A stretch of DNA of 64,000 bases from a bacterium 1xD42-87 (GCA_003611805.1 RAYM01000029.1:33581-97580); one strand, 5' to 3'. Counted from the first letter of the stretch, positions 37,644 through 47,882 are shown. Program-made: numbers and translations. The notes: generated by a model from the letters alone, not told the origin.

Positions 37644-38192
37644 ATGAGAGTAATAGCGGGAACGGCGAGGAGCCTGCGTTTAAAAACCCCGGAAGGGATG
37701 GACACCAGACCTACCACGGACCGAATCAAAGAAACCCTCTTTAATATGCTGCAGCCGTATCTTGGCGACGCATTATTTGTGGATCTGTTCAGCGGCAGCG
37801 GCGGAATCGGCATCGAAGCGCTGAGCCGCGGCGCAAGGCACGCCTATTTTGTGGAAAATGAAAAACGGGCGATTGCATGCATTCAGGAAAATTTACAGTT
37901 TACCCGTCTGGCGGATCGGGCGACGGTCTTGAAAACGGACGTGCTCTCCGCACTTTACGGCATCCATGAGAGGGAAGCGGATATTGTCTTTATGGATCCG
38001 CCCTACGACTGCGGGCATGAGGAACGGGCGCTGGCGGTGCTTGGGGAAATGCCATGGGTGACGGAAAATACTCTGATTGTGATCGAGACGTCCCTGCGTG
38101 CAGACCTATCCTTTCTGGAGAACACAGGTTTCTCTGTGGAAAAGGAGAAGCGGTATAAGACGAACCGGCATGTTTTCTGTCGGAAAATGTAA
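37644..38192 (+). CDS. rsmD: 16S rRNA (guanine966-N2)-methyltransferase
   Basis: RsmD methylates G966 of 16S rRNA in the 30S subunit. The 182-residue protein has the start MRVIAGTARSLRLKTPEG, the SAM-binding FVDLFSGSGGIGIEALSRGA near residue 52 and catalytic motif IV MDPPYD near residue 117. Length is normal. ATG 37644 follows AAGGAGAGACA. It precedes coaD, its standard neighbour in Bacillota. Confidence 0.95.
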   Translation: MRVIAGTARSLRLKTPEGMDTRPTTDRIKETLFNMLQPYLGDALFVDLFSGSGGIGIEALSRGARHAYFVENEKRAIACIQENLQFTRLADRATVLKTDVLSALYGIHEREADIVFMDPPYDCGHEERALAVLGEMPWVTENTLIVIETSLRADLSFLENTGFSVEKEKRYKTNRHVFCRKM

Positions 38193-38241
38193 TACCGCGC
38201 AGTTTGTTTTCCAAAAAAATACAAAAATTTAAAAATAAGTA

Positions 38242-38270
38242 AAGACATTTCGGTAAAATTGTTTTAATAT
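38242..38270 (+). promoter_or_regulatory. Possible promoter of coaD
   Basis: AAGACA (38242-38247) and TAATAT (38265-38270) are separated by 17 bp, 60 bp before the coaD start, in an AT-rich spacer. Confidence 0.4.
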
Positions 38271-38329
38271 GGTATCATGAGTCAGGTTGTACATCTGGTT
38301 TTTTACATTTCAAAATGCGAGGGCTTTCT

Positions 38330-38809
38330 ATGAAGGCAGCGATTTATCCGGGAAGCTTTGACCCGGTAACCTATGGACATCTGGATATAATCAGGCGCGC
38401 CGCTGAAATTTTTGATGAACTGACGGTGAGCGTCCTGAACAATAAAACAAAGACTCCATTGTTTTCTGTGGAAGAACGTGTTAAAATGTTAGAGGAAGTG
38501 ACCCGCGATCTGCCCAATGTAACGATAGATTCTTTCAGCGGTCTGTTGATTGACTATGCCGCCAGAAAGAATATCCATGTGGCGATCAGAGGGTTGCGCG
38601 CTATTACTGATTTTGAATACGAACTGCAGATCGCACAGACGAACCGTAAATTTTCCAATGGGAAATTAGATACGGTGTTTTTGACGACCAGTCTTGAATA
38701 CGCATACTTAAGTTCTTCCACCGTCAAGGAAATTGCAAGCTTTAACGGGGATATCTCGGAGTGCGTGCCTGATTTTGTCGGTCGGCTGCTATATGAGAAA
38801 TATAGGTAG
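38330..38809 (+). CDS. coaD: Phosphopantetheine adenylyltransferase
   Basis: CoaD adenylates 4'-phosphopantetheine, the penultimate step of coenzyme A synthesis. The 159-residue protein has the nucleotidyltransferase signature [18 protein letters not shown] (T/HxGH motif), [18 protein letters not shown] near residue 87, and the ISSSTVKE-like [11 protein letters not shown] motif near residue 125. I chose ATG 38330, with GCGAGGGCTTTCT before it, over an in-frame ATG 15 bp upstream. Length fits the family exactly. Confidence 0.97.
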   Translation: MKAAIYPGSFDPVTYGHLDIIRRAAEIFDELTVSVLNNKTKTPLFSVEERVKMLEEVTRDLPNVTIDSFSGLLIDYAARKNIHVAIRGLRAITDFEYELQIAQTNRKFSNGKLDTVFLTTSLEYAYLSSSTVKEIASFNGDISECVPDFVGRLLYEKYR

Positions 38810-38877
38810 TTACGAGACAGGTCAGCTCATATACTGCGCTGACCGTAAGAAAATGATTCAGGATGAATGATTGCATG

Positions 38878-38908
38878 TAACTGTGAGGGAACGGAGCAGT
38901 TACAAATA
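38878..38908 (+). repeat. Short inverted-repeat element, copy 2
   Basis: TAACTG (38878-38883) and CAGTTA (38897-38902) flank a 13-base loop, then CAAATA, matching copy 1 at 19722. A separate stem GGTCAGC/GCTGACC lies about 50 bp upstream. It is in the leader of the coiled-coil protein gene. Confidence 0.6.
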
Positions 38909-38933
38909 CGGATATAAGAGATAGGAGCAGGCA

Positions 38934-39539
38934 ATGAGCAGTAGAATTGAACAACTGATCGATGAGATTGAGGACTACATTGACGGCTGCAAGTTCCAGC
39001 CGCTTTCCAAGACCAATATTATCGTAAATAAAGAGGAAATCGATGAGCTCTTGCGGGAACTTCGCATGAAAACCCCGGATGAGATCAAGCGCTATCAGAA
39101 GATCATCTCCAATAAGGAGGCGATTTTGAATGATGCCCGCACGAAAGCGGAGGCGCTTATCAAGGACGCGACGGTGCAGACCACGGAGCTGATTAATGAG
39201 CACGAGATTATGCAGCAGGCTTACGCGCAGGCAAACGAGGTGGTGCGCATGGCGACCACACAGGCGCAGGAAATCCTGAACAATGCGACCATGGAGGCAA
39301 ACGGCGTCAAAACTTCCGCCATGCAGTATCTTGACGAGATGTTATCCAATCTGGAAAACGCCATGACAACTACGCTTTCGGCGGCAACAGAGCACTATGA
39401 GAGCTTTTTCAACACGATCAACGGCTACAATGAGATCGTGAAGGCGAACCGTGCGGAGCTGCGTCCCGTGGAAGTGGAAAAAATGCTTAAGGAGGCTGAG
39501 GGGGAGGCGGAACCCGGGCCGGAACTGAATCTGATGTAA
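38934..39539 (+). CDS. Coiled-coil protein (DivIVA- or ATPase-stalk-like)
   Basis: A 201-residue, almost wholly helical cytoplasmic protein. After a short head (MSSRIEQLIDEIEDYI, then VNKEEIDELLRELRMKTPDEI) a long heptad pattern rich in Ala, Thr, Gln and Glu runs to about residue 165; the C-terminus is acidic and ends PGPELNLM. Similar proteins are commonly labelled V-type ATPase subunit H-like because of the coiled coil, but no ATPase genes are near. It may be a structural or cell-division-associated protein. ATG 38934 is preceded by GATAGGAGCAGGCA. A terminator follows at 39589. Confidence 0.7.
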   Translation: MSSRIEQLIDEIEDYIDGCKFQPLSKTNIIVNKEEIDELLRELRMKTPDEIKRYQKIISNKEAILNDARTKAEALIKDATVQTTELINEHEIMQQAYAQANEVVRMATTQAQEILNNATMEANGVKTSAMQYLDEMLSNLENAMTTTLSAATEHYESFFNTINGYNEIVKANRAELRPVEVEKMLKEAEGEAEPGPELNLM

Positions 39540-39588
39540 TGATGTAAAACCGCAACATTGAAATAAATCGCGGATGAAAAGACAGGCG

Positions 39589-39620
39589 AGCCGGTTTCCT
39601 TATGAAGCCGGCTTATTCTA
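39589..39620 (+). terminator. Terminator after the coiled-coil protein gene
   Basis: AGCCGG (39589-39594) pairs with CCGGCT (39608-39613), followed by TATTCTATTC. Moderate stem, 50 bp after the stop codon. Confidence 0.65.
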
Positions 39621-39650
39621 TTCATAAAATCTGGAAAAACATGGAGCAGT

Positions 39651-41123
39651 ATGAAAAATATTCTAAAAGATTGCCTGCATTATAACAGCATAGTGTTTTT
39701 GGTGTGCCGGATGATGCTTCTGGCACTCTGCCTCGGTCTTTCTGTCTGCATTTTTGCGGACGGGATGCCGATTGTGCGGGCGGAAATGGAGACGCCTGCA
39801 GAGCCGGATCCTGTGCAGGAAGACGCTGCGGCGGGTGAAGGGACTGAGGAACCGCCGGCGGATGAACTTGTGATCGTGATTGATCCGGGGCACGGCGGGG
39901 AGGAAGAGGGCGGCATGTACGACTCCTTCATCGAGAAGGACATGACGCTGATTACCGCCAAAGCCATGAAGGAAGAGCTGGAAAAGTACGAGAATGTCAC
40001 CGTCTACCTGACGAGGGAGGAGGACAGAAAGATCTCCCTCGAGGGGCGGGTGGCGTTTGCCAAGGGAGTGTACGCCGATTTTCTCTTCTGTCTCCACTAT
40101 AATCTTTCCAAAGATCACAACACGCTCTTCGGGGCTGAGTGCTGGGTGTCCGCCTTCGGGAGACGTTACAGCGAGGGGTATGCCTTCGCCGATATTGAGA
40201 TGGCGGCTTTGGAGGAGCTGGGGCTGTATTCGAGGGGCATCAAGACAAGGCTTGGCAAGCAGGGAGAGGATTACTATGGCATCATACGGCATTCCCGGGA
40301 GCAGGAGCTGACCTGCGTGCTGATCGAGCACTGTCATATGGACCATGAGAACGACCGCCCTTTCTGCGAGGGAAGGGAGCAGTGGGAGACTTTCGGCAGG
40401 CTGGACGCAACGTCCGTGGCCAAATATTTTCGTCTGCATTCAGACAGCCTCGGCGTGGATTACAGCGATTACCCGGTGCTGGACATCCCGATTCCCTCGG
40501 ACGTGATGCGTCCCGACACAACTGAGCCGGATATCTGCATGATTGAGGTCACCGATCAGGAGATGGAAACCGGAGACGTTACGGTGGAACTGTCCGCCGT
40601 GGACTATGACAGCGGCATGTTGTACTATGATTACAGTTATGACGGCGGAAACACCTTTTTCCCACGGCTTGCGTGGGGAGATAAGACGCAGGACACCATC
40701 ACTTTTACCATGAATGTGCCGCCTCACATTATACCGCAGATCGTGGTGCGGGGCTATAACGGATACGATCTGTACACGGAGAGCAATCTTGTTTCTCTTC
40801 CATCCATGGACTATAAAACGGAGGAGGAGATTGCAGCGGAACTTGCCGAACAGGAGAAGATTGCAGCCGCTGCGAGGGCTGCGGCTGAGGAAGAGGCGAA
40901 ACAGAACGCCGTCGCACTGGAAAACCAGTCTGCGAAACACAGGGAACTGCCCGAAAAAGAGGAAGAGACGGAAAAGGAGCCCACAATCACCTATTTCCTG
41001 ACGGTATGTCTGGTCTGCGTTCTTCTAGTGGTAAGCCTTGCGCTGTCCATGGCGCTGATCCTGAGGAGCGGGAAACGCGGTAAACACAGAAAACGGCGGC
41101 GCAGGAGAAGGAGGAAACCCTGA
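39651..41123 (+). CDS. N-acetylmuramoyl-L-alanine amidase, C-terminally anchored
   Basis: A 490-residue cell-wall hydrolase of the Amidase_3 family that cleaves the bond between muramic acid and the stem peptide. A signal/TM segment (about 17-38) precedes an acidic linker; the catalytic domain (about 72-265) has zinc and catalytic residues in VIDPGHGG, SFIEKDMTL, CLHYNLS and LIEHCHMDHEND. A beta-sandwich-like region (about 290-385) is followed by an Ala/Glu-rich helix, a TM segment (about 443-467) and an extreme Arg/Lys tail. The second TM suggests membrane tethering with the enzyme outside. ATG 39651 follows a weak AACATGGAGCAGT site. Confidence 0.87.
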   Translation: MKNILKDCLHYNSIVFLVCRMMLLALCLGLSVCIFADGMPIVRAEMETPAEPDPVQEDAAAGEGTEEPPADELVIVIDPGHGGEEEGGMYDSFIEKDMTLITAKAMKEELEKYENVTVYLTREEDRKISLEGRVAFAKGVYADFLFCLHYNLSKDHNTLFGAECWVSAFGRRYSEGYAFADIEMAALEELGLYSRGIKTRLGKQGEDYYGIIRHSREQELTCVLIEHCHMDHENDRPFCEGREQWETFGRLDATSVAKYFRLHSDSLGVDYSDYPVLDIPIPSDVMRPDTTEPDICMIEVTDQEMETGDVTVELSAVDYDSGMLYYDYSYDGGNTFFPRLAWGDKTQDTITFTMNVPPHIIPQIVVRGYNGYDLYTESNLVSLPSMDYKTEEEIAAELAEQEKIAAAARAAAEEEAKQNAVALENQSAKHRELPEKEEETEKEPTITYFLTVCLVCVLLVVSLALSMALILRSGKRGKHRKRRRRRRRKP

Positions 41124-41210
41124 CAGCCGCCGGTAAGTAGAAAATCGGAGTATGAAAAGCAGCTTTCGCTGCCGGCAAGCGGCAGCTCGAAAGCTGTGGG
41201 CAGGCATATC

Positions 41211-42194
41211 TCAAAATGGCTGCCACAGCATATAAACCAGAACGGTAATGGCTGTCTGCGCCAGTTTATGCCACACATAGGTGCGGATGGACAGATCGGT
41301 GTCCCGGATCATGCTGTAAGTCTGGGCGATGCAGGAGAAGCCGCCGAAGGGCAGCATAACCAGCACAAGAAAGGGATGGCTGGAACCACAGCGTGCGATT
41401 CCTCCGGTAATTTCCAAAATGCAGTAATAGGCTTTCGGCAGTGTGTCCGGCAGACGGGTGAAGGGAACAAAAAGGATGTTCAGCAGATTGAAGAACACCA
41501 TGTAGCCTCCCAGCTTCGCGATGCCGATCAGCCCGGAGACGACAGCGTGGTCGGTTGCTTCCAGCAGCCCCTCCGACTGTGTTTTTTGCTCCGGCAGTGC
41601 TGCGACAGATAGATCCGAAAAGACTGACTTGGTCGGTCGATATAATGACCGGGACGATTGCTTCGGAAACCGCATCACAAAAAGACCGTAGACGAGCGGC
41701 ACGCCGTACATAACAAGAAAAGGCATGAGCGGTTTTTCCAGAGAGAGCGTGCTTACGACAAAGCTCAGGAAATAAACGGGACCGATGTTATTGCAGAAGG
41801 CGAGCAGACGGTTCCCTTCCCGGACGGAAAGTCTCCCGGTTCGGCACAGTTCGCCTGCAATCCGCGCGCCCATGGGAAAGCCGCAGAGAAATCCCATAAT
41901 CAGGGTGTAGGAACCGTTGGGCGTGGTGCCGTAGAAAAAGTGCAGAACGGGATGAAACAGGCGCACAAAGCCTTCCGTCAGGTTCATGTTGATCAAAATG
42001 CCTGACAGAATCATAAACGGCAGAAGCGTCGGGATCATTTTATCAAACCAGAGACGCAGACCCGCAAGCGCATACTGCAGGGAGAGCGCCGGATAGCGCA
42101 GAAGCAGGAAAATCACGTAAACGCCGACTGCCATATAGAGAAAGCGGACAAGGTTTACCCGGATATCGTTTGAAAATTGGCGGATATGTTCCAT
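41211..42194 (-). CDS. ylbJ: YlbJ-like sporulation membrane protein
   Basis: A 327-residue membrane protein of the nucleoside-recognition (Gate) group, closest to YlbJ, a mother-cell sporulation protein in Bacillus needed for spore cortex. About eight hydrophobic segments are visible; the family stretches FDKMIPTLLPFMILSGILI, LCGFPMGARIAGELC, LLAFCNNIGPVYFLSFVV and VMLPFGGFSCIAQ are present. I use the ATG at 42194, preceded by AGGGAGGTAACC, not a start 30 bp further upstream. It is convergent with the amidase gene. Transported substrate, if any, is unknown. Confidence 0.82.
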   Translation of the reverse strand: MEHIRQFSNDIRVNLVRFLYMAVGVYVIFLLLRYPALSLQYALAGLRLWFDKMIPTLLPFMILSGILINMNLTEGFVRLFHPVLHFFYGTTPNGSYTLIMGFLCGFPMGARIAGELCRTGRLSVREGNRLLAFCNNIGPVYFLSFVVSTLSLEKPLMPFLVMYGVPLVYGLFVMRFPKQSSRSLYRPTKSVFSDLSVAALPEQKTQSEGLLEATDHAVVSGLIGIAKLGGYMVFFNLLNILFVPFTRLPDTLPKAYYCILEITGGIARCGSSHPFLVLVMLPFGGFSCIAQTYSMIRDTDLSIRTYVWHKLAQTAITVLVYMLWQPF

Positions 42195-42388
42195 GGTTAC
42201 CTCCCTATCAGAGCAGTTTGCCACGACGGTACATCTATGCTGCTTCCAGACAGCGGGCAGGAAGCATTTGAGGCATTATATCAGCTACCGATGTATGCGC
42301 AGGGAATTTCTACATATATATTCCGCGACATCGTTTTCACATGACAAAAGCATGACAAAAAACAGAGGAAGAAGGAGAGAACAGCGGC

Positions 42389-43042
42389 ATGATAGAAGCG
42401 GTTATTTTTGATCTGGACGGCTCCATGGTGGATTCCATGTGGGTCTGGCGATCCATAGATATCGAATATCTGGGAAAATTTGGGATCGACCTGCCGGAGA
42501 ATCTGCAGGCATGTATTGAGGGCATGAGTTTTTCTGAGACGGCGGCATATTTCAAAGAGCGTTTTTCACTGCCGGACGATCTGGAGACCATCAAGGAGGA
42601 CTGGAACCGCATGGCGTGGGATAAGTACGCAAATGAGGTGCCTGTCAAGGAGGGCGTCAGAGAGCTTCTGGCATACTGCGGGGAGCGCGGCATCAAAGCG
42701 GGCATCGCCACCAGCAATTCCAGACAGCTTGTGGAAAACGTGGTGCGGGCGCATCAGATGGAGTCCTGTTTTGACTGTATTATGACGGGATGTGAGGTGG
42801 AGAAGGGAAAACCCGCGCCGGATATCTATCTGGCGGTGGCGAAGGAGCTTGCCGTCACGCCGGAAAACTGCCTTGTGTTTGAGGATATCATACCGGGTAT
42901 TCAGGCGGGGAAGGCGGCGGGCATGAAAGTCTGCGCCGTCTATGACGAATATTCGGTGCATCAGGACGAGGAGAAGCATCGACTGGCAGATTATTATACC
43001 TATGGCTTTCGGGAATTGATGGAGGAAGGCGTGCTGTTATGA
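42389..43042 (+). CDS. HAD-superfamily phosphatase (beta-phosphoglucomutase-like)
   Basis: A 217-residue HAD hydrolase of subfamily IA. Motif I reads FDLDGSMVDS (nucleophile Asp at residue 8), motif II IATSNS near residue 110, motif III Lys in EKGKPAPDIY near 146, and motif IV VFEDIIPGIQAG near 169. A helical cap lies between residues 15 and 90, as in beta-phosphoglucomutase relatives. Substrate cannot be predicted; small sugar phosphates are likely. ATG 42389 has AGAAGGAGAGAACAGCGGC before it. The stop codon overlaps the start of a 50-residue membrane ORF. Confidence 0.9.
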   Translation: MIEAVIFDLDGSMVDSMWVWRSIDIEYLGKFGIDLPENLQACIEGMSFSETAAYFKERFSLPDDLETIKEDWNRMAWDKYANEVPVKEGVRELLAYCGERGIKAGIATSNSRQLVENVVRAHQMESCFDCIMTGCEVEKGKPAPDIYLAVAKELAVTPENCLVFEDIIPGIQAGKAAGMKVCAVYDEYSVHQDEEKHRLADYYTYGFRELMEEGVLL

Positions 43043-43191
43043 AACGTTTTTTTCTGATTGCATACGCGATTATCGTTACGGCAGTCACTGTCGGATTTCT
43101 CATTTTCGGGGAAAGAAGAGATCCCCGATTTTATATGACGATCCTAATTCTTGCAATTGTGGGAAAGATTGTTTCCAGATGGATAGAGTGA
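43039..43191 (+). CDS. 50-residue two-helix membrane protein
   Basis: An ORF beginning MKRFFLIAYAIIVTAV overlaps the HAD gene stop (ATGA at 43039-43042) and has GGAGGAAGG upstream. The product has two hydrophobic segments (about 5-23 and 31-43) joined by FGERRDPRFY and ends KIVSRWIE. Such coupled small proteins often escape annotation. No family is recognised. It ends at the left edge of a dispersed repeat copy, at 43191. Confidence 0.65.
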   Translation: MKRFFLIAYAIIVTAVTVGFLIFGERRDPRFYMTILILAIVGKIVSRWIE

Positions 43192-43193
43192 GA

Positions 43194-43320
43194 AGTTACT
43201 TCTAATCACTCGCAGCAAAGGCTGCTTCACGAAGAAGTAGTATGTCTCACACAGGAGAATGCCCAGAATACGGCATTCTTCACATTGATTGGAGTCACAG
43301 CAGAGCTGTGACATGGCGCT
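43194..43320 (+). repeat. Dispersed hairpin repeat, copy B (before YgiQ gene)
   Basis: Hairpin 1 is diverged: AGTTACTTCT (43194-43203) against GAAGAAGTAG (43231-43240), enclosing GCAGC/GCTGC. Hairpin 2 pairs GAGAATGCC (43255-43263) with GGCATTCTT (43272-43280). A third stem GTCACAGC/GCTGTGAC (43294-43312) matches the third stem of copy D (57209). Confidence 0.75.
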
Positions 43321-43335
43321 CAGAGGGAGGAGAAG

Positions 43336-45240
43336 ATGGGATTTCTACCGATTTCAAAACAGGATATGGAAGCGCGGGGCATAGACCAGCCTGATTTCGT
43401 CTATGTGATCGGGGATGCCTATGTGGACCACCCGTCCTTCGGGCATGCCATCATCAGCAGGGTTCTGGAGGCGCACGGCTACAGCGTGGGAATCATCCCC
43501 CAGCCGGACTGGAAAGATGAAAACAGCATCACCGTTCTGGGACGCCCGAGACTTGCCTTTCTCGTGTCGGGCGGCAACATGGATTCCATGGTGAACCACT
43601 ATTTTGTCTCAGGGAAGCACAGGCCGGCAGATGCCTACACCCCGGGCGGAGAGCCTTACAAAAGACCGGATCACGCCACGGTGGTTTACGGCAACCTGAT
43701 CCGCCGGGTATACAAGGATGTGCCGGTGATCATCGGCGGCATTGAGGCGAGCCTCAGACGGATGGCGCACTACGACTACTGGTCGGACAGCTTCAAACGC
43801 TCAATATTGCTGGACTCTCAGGCGGATCTGATTTCCTACGGCATGGGTGAAAAGTCTATGGTAGAGATCGCGGAAGCTCTGGACAGCGGCATCGCAGTGA
43901 GGGATATTTGCTTTATTCCGGGAACCGTCTATAAGACAAAAGATGTCAGCGGTATTTATGACCCCGTGAAACTGCCGTCCTACGAGGAGATGAAAGCGCA
44001 TTCGGAGAAATACGCTGAAAGTTTTCAGGTCCAGTATAAAAATACCGACCCCTTTACGGGAAAAACACTGGTGGAGCCCTATCCAAACGGCATTTATGTC
44101 GTACAAAATCCGCCCCAGCCGCCGCTCACGACGGAGGAGATGGACACCGTCTACGACCTGCCCTATATGCGCACCTATCATCCCTCGTACGAGGCGGCGG
44201 GAGGCGTGCCGGCGATTTCCGAGATCAAATTCTCGCTTGTCAGCAACAGAGGGTGTTTTGGCGGGTGTAATTTCTGTGCGCTGACCTTTCATCAGGGCAG
44301 GACGGTACAGGTCAGAAGCCATGAATCCATTCTGCGGGAAGCGCAGCGGATGATACAGGAGCCGGATTTCAAGGGCTATATCCACGACGTGGGCGGTCCC
44401 ACTGCCAATTTCCGGCAGCCCTCCTGCCAGAAACAGATGACGCAGGGCGTCTGCAAAAACAGACAGTGCCTTTTCCCGAAACCCTGTCCCAATCTGGAGG
44501 TTGATCATTCCGACTATCTGGCGCTTCTTCGCAGACTGCGGGCGCTGCCCGGCGTAAAAAAGGTGTTTATCCGATCAGGCATCCGCTTTGATTACCTGAT
44601 GGCGGACCCGGACGACTCTTTTTTCCGGGAGTTGGTGGAACATCATGTCAGCGGTCAGCTCAAGGTGGCGCCGGAACATATCTCGGACAGGGTATTGCAG
44701 TATCTCGGGAAACCCAGGAAAGAAGTTTATGAAAAGTTTGTCAAAAAATATAACAGGCTCAATGAACAGCTGGGGAAGAAGCAGTTTCTTGTCCCGTATA
44801 TGATGTCGTCCCATCCCGGCTCTACGCTGAAAGAGGCGATCGAACTGGCGGAATATCTGCGGGATCTTGGCTACATGCCGGAGCAGGTGCAGGATTTTTA
44901 TCCGACGCCGTCCACGGTATCCACGGTCATGTATTATACGGGCATTGATCCGCGGGACGGGAAAAAGGTGTATGTCTGCCGCAACCCCCATGAAAAGGCG
45001 ATGCAGCGGGCGCTGATTCAGTACCGAAATCCCAATAACTATGAATTGGTCCGGGAAGCGCTTGTAAAAGGCGGAAGGGAAGACCTGATCGGCTTTGATA
45101 AGAAATGCCTGATCCGTCCGCGAAAGACGGGCAGCGAACATATTGGCGAGAGAAAAATGTCCGTCGGCGGGAAACGCCGTTCGGATTCCAATACCCACAA
45201 AAAAAGGACGATCCGAAATGTGCACAAAAAGAAAAAGTAG
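43336..45240 (+). CDS. YgiQ-family radical SAM protein
   Basis: A 634-residue radical SAM protein of the YgiQ family, widespread but of unknown reaction. The N-terminal domain (about 1-280) includes [15 protein letters not shown] and [18 protein letters not shown]; the radical SAM domain starts at [19 protein letters not shown] (CxxxCxxC near residue 302). The C-terminal region has the family stretch [19 protein letters not shown], and the last 50 residues are a basic, probably disordered K/R tail. ATG 43336 follows GGGAGGAGAAG. A bidirectional terminator separates it from glgD. Confidence 0.92.
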   Translation: MGFLPISKQDMEARGIDQPDFVYVIGDAYVDHPSFGHAIISRVLEAHGYSVGIIPQPDWKDENSITVLGRPRLAFLVSGGNMDSMVNHYFVSGKHRPADAYTPGGEPYKRPDHATVVYGNLIRRVYKDVPVIIGGIEASLRRMAHYDYWSDSFKRSILLDSQADLISYGMGEKSMVEIAEALDSGIAVRDICFIPGTVYKTKDVSGIYDPVKLPSYEEMKAHSEKYAESFQVQYKNTDPFTGKTLVEPYPNGIYVVQNPPQPPLTTEEMDTVYDLPYMRTYHPSYEAAGGVPAISEIKFSLVSNRGCFGGCNFCALTFHQGRTVQVRSHESILREAQRMIQEPDFKGYIHDVGGPTANFRQPSCQKQMTQGVCKNRQCLFPKPCPNLEVDHSDYLALLRRLRALPGVKKVFIRSGIRFDYLMADPDDSFFRELVEHHVSGQLKVAPEHISDRVLQYLGKPRKEVYEKFVKKYNRLNEQLGKKQFLVPYMMSSHPGSTLKEAIELAEYLRDLGYMPEQVQDFYPTPSTVSTVMYYTGIDPRDGKKVYVCRNPHEKAMQRALIQYRNPNNYELVREALVKGGREDLIGFDKKCLIRPRKTGSEHIGERKMSVGGKRRSDSNTHKKRTIRNVHKKKK

Positions 45241-45249
45241 GGCAAAAAC

Positions 45250-45289
45250 GTCCCGCAGACTTTGCATCATCTGCGGGACGAAAAATTTT
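45250..45289. terminator. Bidirectional terminator between ygiQ-like gene and glgD
   Basis: GTCCCGCAGA (45250-45259) pairs perfectly with TCTGCGGGAC (45270-45279). AAAAATTTT follows on one side and CAAAAAC precedes on the other, suiting both converging genes. Confidence 0.85.
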
Positions 45290-45300
45290 GAAGAAAATGC

Positions 45301-46443
45301 TCAGACGGTCTGTCCTTTTCCGATATAAACCGGGAAGGTATCCGTTCCTTTCATTTCTTTTCCGGCTGAGATTGTAACATCTTTGTCGGTAATCAGGTAT
45401 TCGATGTTTGCGCCAGCCTCCACGACGGTATCCTGCATCAGAATACAGTTCTTTACCGTTGCGCCCTTTGCCACTTTGACGCCACGGAAAATCACGCTGT
45501 TTTCCACATCTCCTTCTATGATGCACCCGGAAGCCACCATCACATTCTGTGCCCTCGACCCGTTAACGTATTGGGTCGGATGATCCCCTCTGATTTTTGT
45601 ATAGACGGGGGAGCCTGAGAAGAGCGAATCCAGATTGTAGTCATCCAGAAGCTTCATATTCTCATCAAAATAGCTCTTCATATCCGAGATGAATCCTACA
45701 TATCCTGTATATTTGTAGCCTTTTACGTTCAGCTTATTGATCTGCGGAATCAGCACGTCGCGCATAAAGAATTCCTGTCCGCGCACCAGCGCATTATCCA
45801 CCATCTCCACCAGAAGTTCACGGTTGATGATGAAAATATTCATGGAGAAGTTTTTGATGCCGTCCTCCTTGGAATTGATGTAGATCTTTTTGATCTGGTC
45901 TTCTTCCATATCGAACGTATAGTAAAAGCTTCTGCCGTCATTCTTGGCGTTGATAAATCCGCTCGGGATCGGCTGCTCACAGTAGGCGAGCGTCATATCC
46001 GCCTCGTTCTCGATATGCGTCTGCAGCATGGCGTGAAAATCAAAGTTCACCACCATATTGGTGTCGGACATGATAATGTATTTTTCCTTAGCGTCACGCA
46101 GAAAGTCCAAAATATTTGCCAGCGCGCTCGCGCGTCCCACATAAGGTTTCGCTTCTTTTTCCGCAAAAGGAGGGAAGATATGTAAGCCGCCGTTTTTGCG
46201 CACCAGATCCCACTCGCGCCCGGAACCGAGATGATCCATCAGGGAGTGGTAGTTTTTATTCACGATCACGGAAATGTTTCCGATGCCGGAATTGGTCATG
46301 CCGGATAAAATGAAGTCAATGATGCGGTAACGGCTGGCGAAGGGAATGGACGCCATCAAACGCATACTCACCAGTTCAGGAACGAGCGCGTCGTAACTGT
46401 TTGGGAAAATGATGCCGAGTGCACTTGTATTTGATTTTACCAT
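45301..46443 (-). CDS. glgD: Glucose-1-phosphate adenylyltransferase, GlgD subunit
   Basis: GlgD is the non-catalytic or modulating partner of GlgC in ADP-glucose synthesis for glycogen. The 380-residue protein has the nucleotidyltransferase fold, but its start ([21 protein letters not shown]) lacks the GGxGxRL loop of active enzymes; [18 protein letters not shown] and a left-handed beta-helix C-terminus ([34 protein letters not shown]) are present. It starts at 46443, overlapping the end of glgC by 7 bp, so the two are coupled. Confidence 0.93.
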   Translation of the reverse strand: MVKSNTSALGIIFPNSYDALVPELVSMRLMASIPFASRYRIIDFILSGMTNSGIGNISVIVNKNYHSLMDHLGSGREWDLVRKNGGLHIFPPFAEKEAKPYVGRASALANILDFLRDAKEKYIIMSDTNMVVNFDFHAMLQTHIENEADMTLAYCEQPIPSGFINAKNDGRSFYYTFDMEEDQIKKIYINSKEDGIKNFSMNIFIINRELLVEMVDNALVRGQEFFMRDVLIPQINKLNVKGYKYTGYVGFISDMKSYFDENMKLLDDYNLDSLFSGSPVYTKIRGDHPTQYVNGSRAQNVMVASGCIIEGDVENSVIFRGVKVAKGATVKNCILMQDTVVEAGANIEYLITDKDVTISAGKEMKGTDTFPVYIGKGQTV

Positions 46444-47645
46444 TGTTCTTCACCGCCTTTCATATCGTTTCTGACGATGGCATTTGGACCGACCACCGCA
46501 TTTTCACCAATCGTAAGGTTGGAACCTATGGTTGCCACGCCATCCTCATCCCCGTTTGGCATTGCGCCTACCACGGCGTTCTCACAGATCGTCACATTTT
46601 CCGCAACGATACAGTGCTTCACAACCGCGCCGGATTTGATCGTCGTGTTACCCATGATTACCGCATCTTCCACCACCGCGCCCGCGTCAACCTTGACGCC
46701 CGCAAAGAGGATGGAGTGTCTGACCTCGCCTTTGATCCGGCAGCCGTCTGCAACCATGGTGTTTTCCGCCACCGCGCCCGCGCTGATCTTATGACCGGTC
46801 ATGCCCGTGTTGCGGCTGTAGATTTTCCAGCTTTCATCAGAGAGATTGATGCCGCTCTGTTCCGCGTCCAGAACTTCCATATTCGCTTCCCATAAAGAGT
46901 GGATCGTTCCCACATCCTTCCAGTAGCCGTCAAAATGGTACGCGTACATCTGCCTGTTGTCGCGCAGCAGGTTCGGGATAATGTTATTGCCAAAATCGTT
47001 TTCGGAGTTCGGGTCCGCCTCGTCCTCCTCCAGATACTTTTTCAGAATATCCCAGTTAAAAATGTAAATACCCATGGAGGCAAGATTTGACTTGGGATTT
47101 TTAGGTTTCTCCTGGAATTCAGTGATCTTATCGTTTTCGTCCGCAACCATCAGACCGAAGCGGGGCGCTTCCTCCCACGGAACTTCCATGACGGCGACAC
47201 TGAACTCCGCATTTTTCGCTTTGTGGAATTCCAGAAAATCACTGTAATCCTGTTTACAGATCTGATCGCCGGAAAGAATAATGACATATTTCGGATCATA
47301 ACGCTCTATAAACGATATGTTCTGGTAAATTGCGTTTGCCGTTCCTTTATACCAGTCAGAACCGCTGGATTTCTGGTAAGGCGGCAGTACGTGTACGCCA
47401 CCATAAAGACGGTCGAGATCCCAGGGCTGCCCGTTGCCGATATATTCGTTCAGCACGAGCGGCTGATACTGCGTCAGGATACCTACCGTGTCAATGCCTG
47501 AGTTGACACAGTTAGACAGCGGAAAGTCAATAATTCGGTATTTTCCGCCGAATGGAACAGCCGGTTTTGCAAGTTTCTCGGTAAGCGTATACAGACGTGA
47601 ACCCTGTCCGCCGGCAAGAAGCATTGCAATCATTTCTTTTGCCAT
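46437..47645 (-). CDS. glgC: Glucose-1-phosphate adenylyltransferase, catalytic subunit
   Basis: GlgC makes ADP-glucose from ATP and glucose-1-phosphate, the committed step of glycogen synthesis. The 402-residue protein begins with the catalytic loop [35 protein letters not shown] and has [23 protein letters not shown] and the beta-helix C-terminus. Start at 47645 follows AAAAAGGAGGAAATCGAAT. glgD is directly downstream; the rest of the glycogen genes are outside the window. AT-rich sequence at about 47665-47690 contains TATAAT-like boxes on this strand that may be the promoter. Confidence 0.96.
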   Translation of the reverse strand: MAKEMIAMLLAGGQGSRLYTLTEKLAKPAVPFGGKYRIIDFPLSNCVNSGIDTVGILTQYQPLVLNEYIGNGQPWDLDRLYGGVHVLPPYQKSSGSDWYKGTANAIYQNISFIERYDPKYVIILSGDQICKQDYSDFLEFHKAKNAEFSVAVMEVPWEEAPRFGLMVADENDKITEFQEKPKNPKSNLASMGIYIFNWDILKKYLEEDEADPNSENDFGNNIIPNLLRDNRQMYAYHFDGYWKDVGTIHSLWEANMEVLDAEQSGINLSDESWKIYSRNTGMTGHKISAGAVAENTMVADGCRIKGEVRHSILFAGVKVDAGAVVEDAVIMGNTTIKSGAVVKHCIVAENVTICENAVVGAMPNGDEDGVATIGSNLTIGENAVVGPNAIVRNDMKGGEEQW

Positions 47646-47784
47646 ATTCGATTTCCTCCTTTTTACAATTTATAAAAATTATACATTATATTCACGAAAA
47701 ATGATAGTTTTTTTGTGAATCTTTTATGGAATCTGATACGCTTTTTTAAAAAAAACGATTCCTCGTTTGTCAAAAAGTAATTGT

Positions 47785-47813
47785 TTGCGGATAGCAGATA
47801 AAAGTGGTACACT
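47785..47813 (+). promoter_or_regulatory. Promoter of the SDR gene
   Basis: TTGCGG (47785-47790) and TACACT (47808-47813) are 17 bp apart, with a TGG extension before the -10. An ACACT/AGTGT inverted repeat (47809-47825) overlaps the -10 and could be an operator. Confidence 0.5.
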
Positions 47814-47882
47814 AAACCATAGTGTGAGAAATCCGAAAAGTACGGGTATTCTCCGCAGAAATTTCGGAATCATGAGGTGCAT

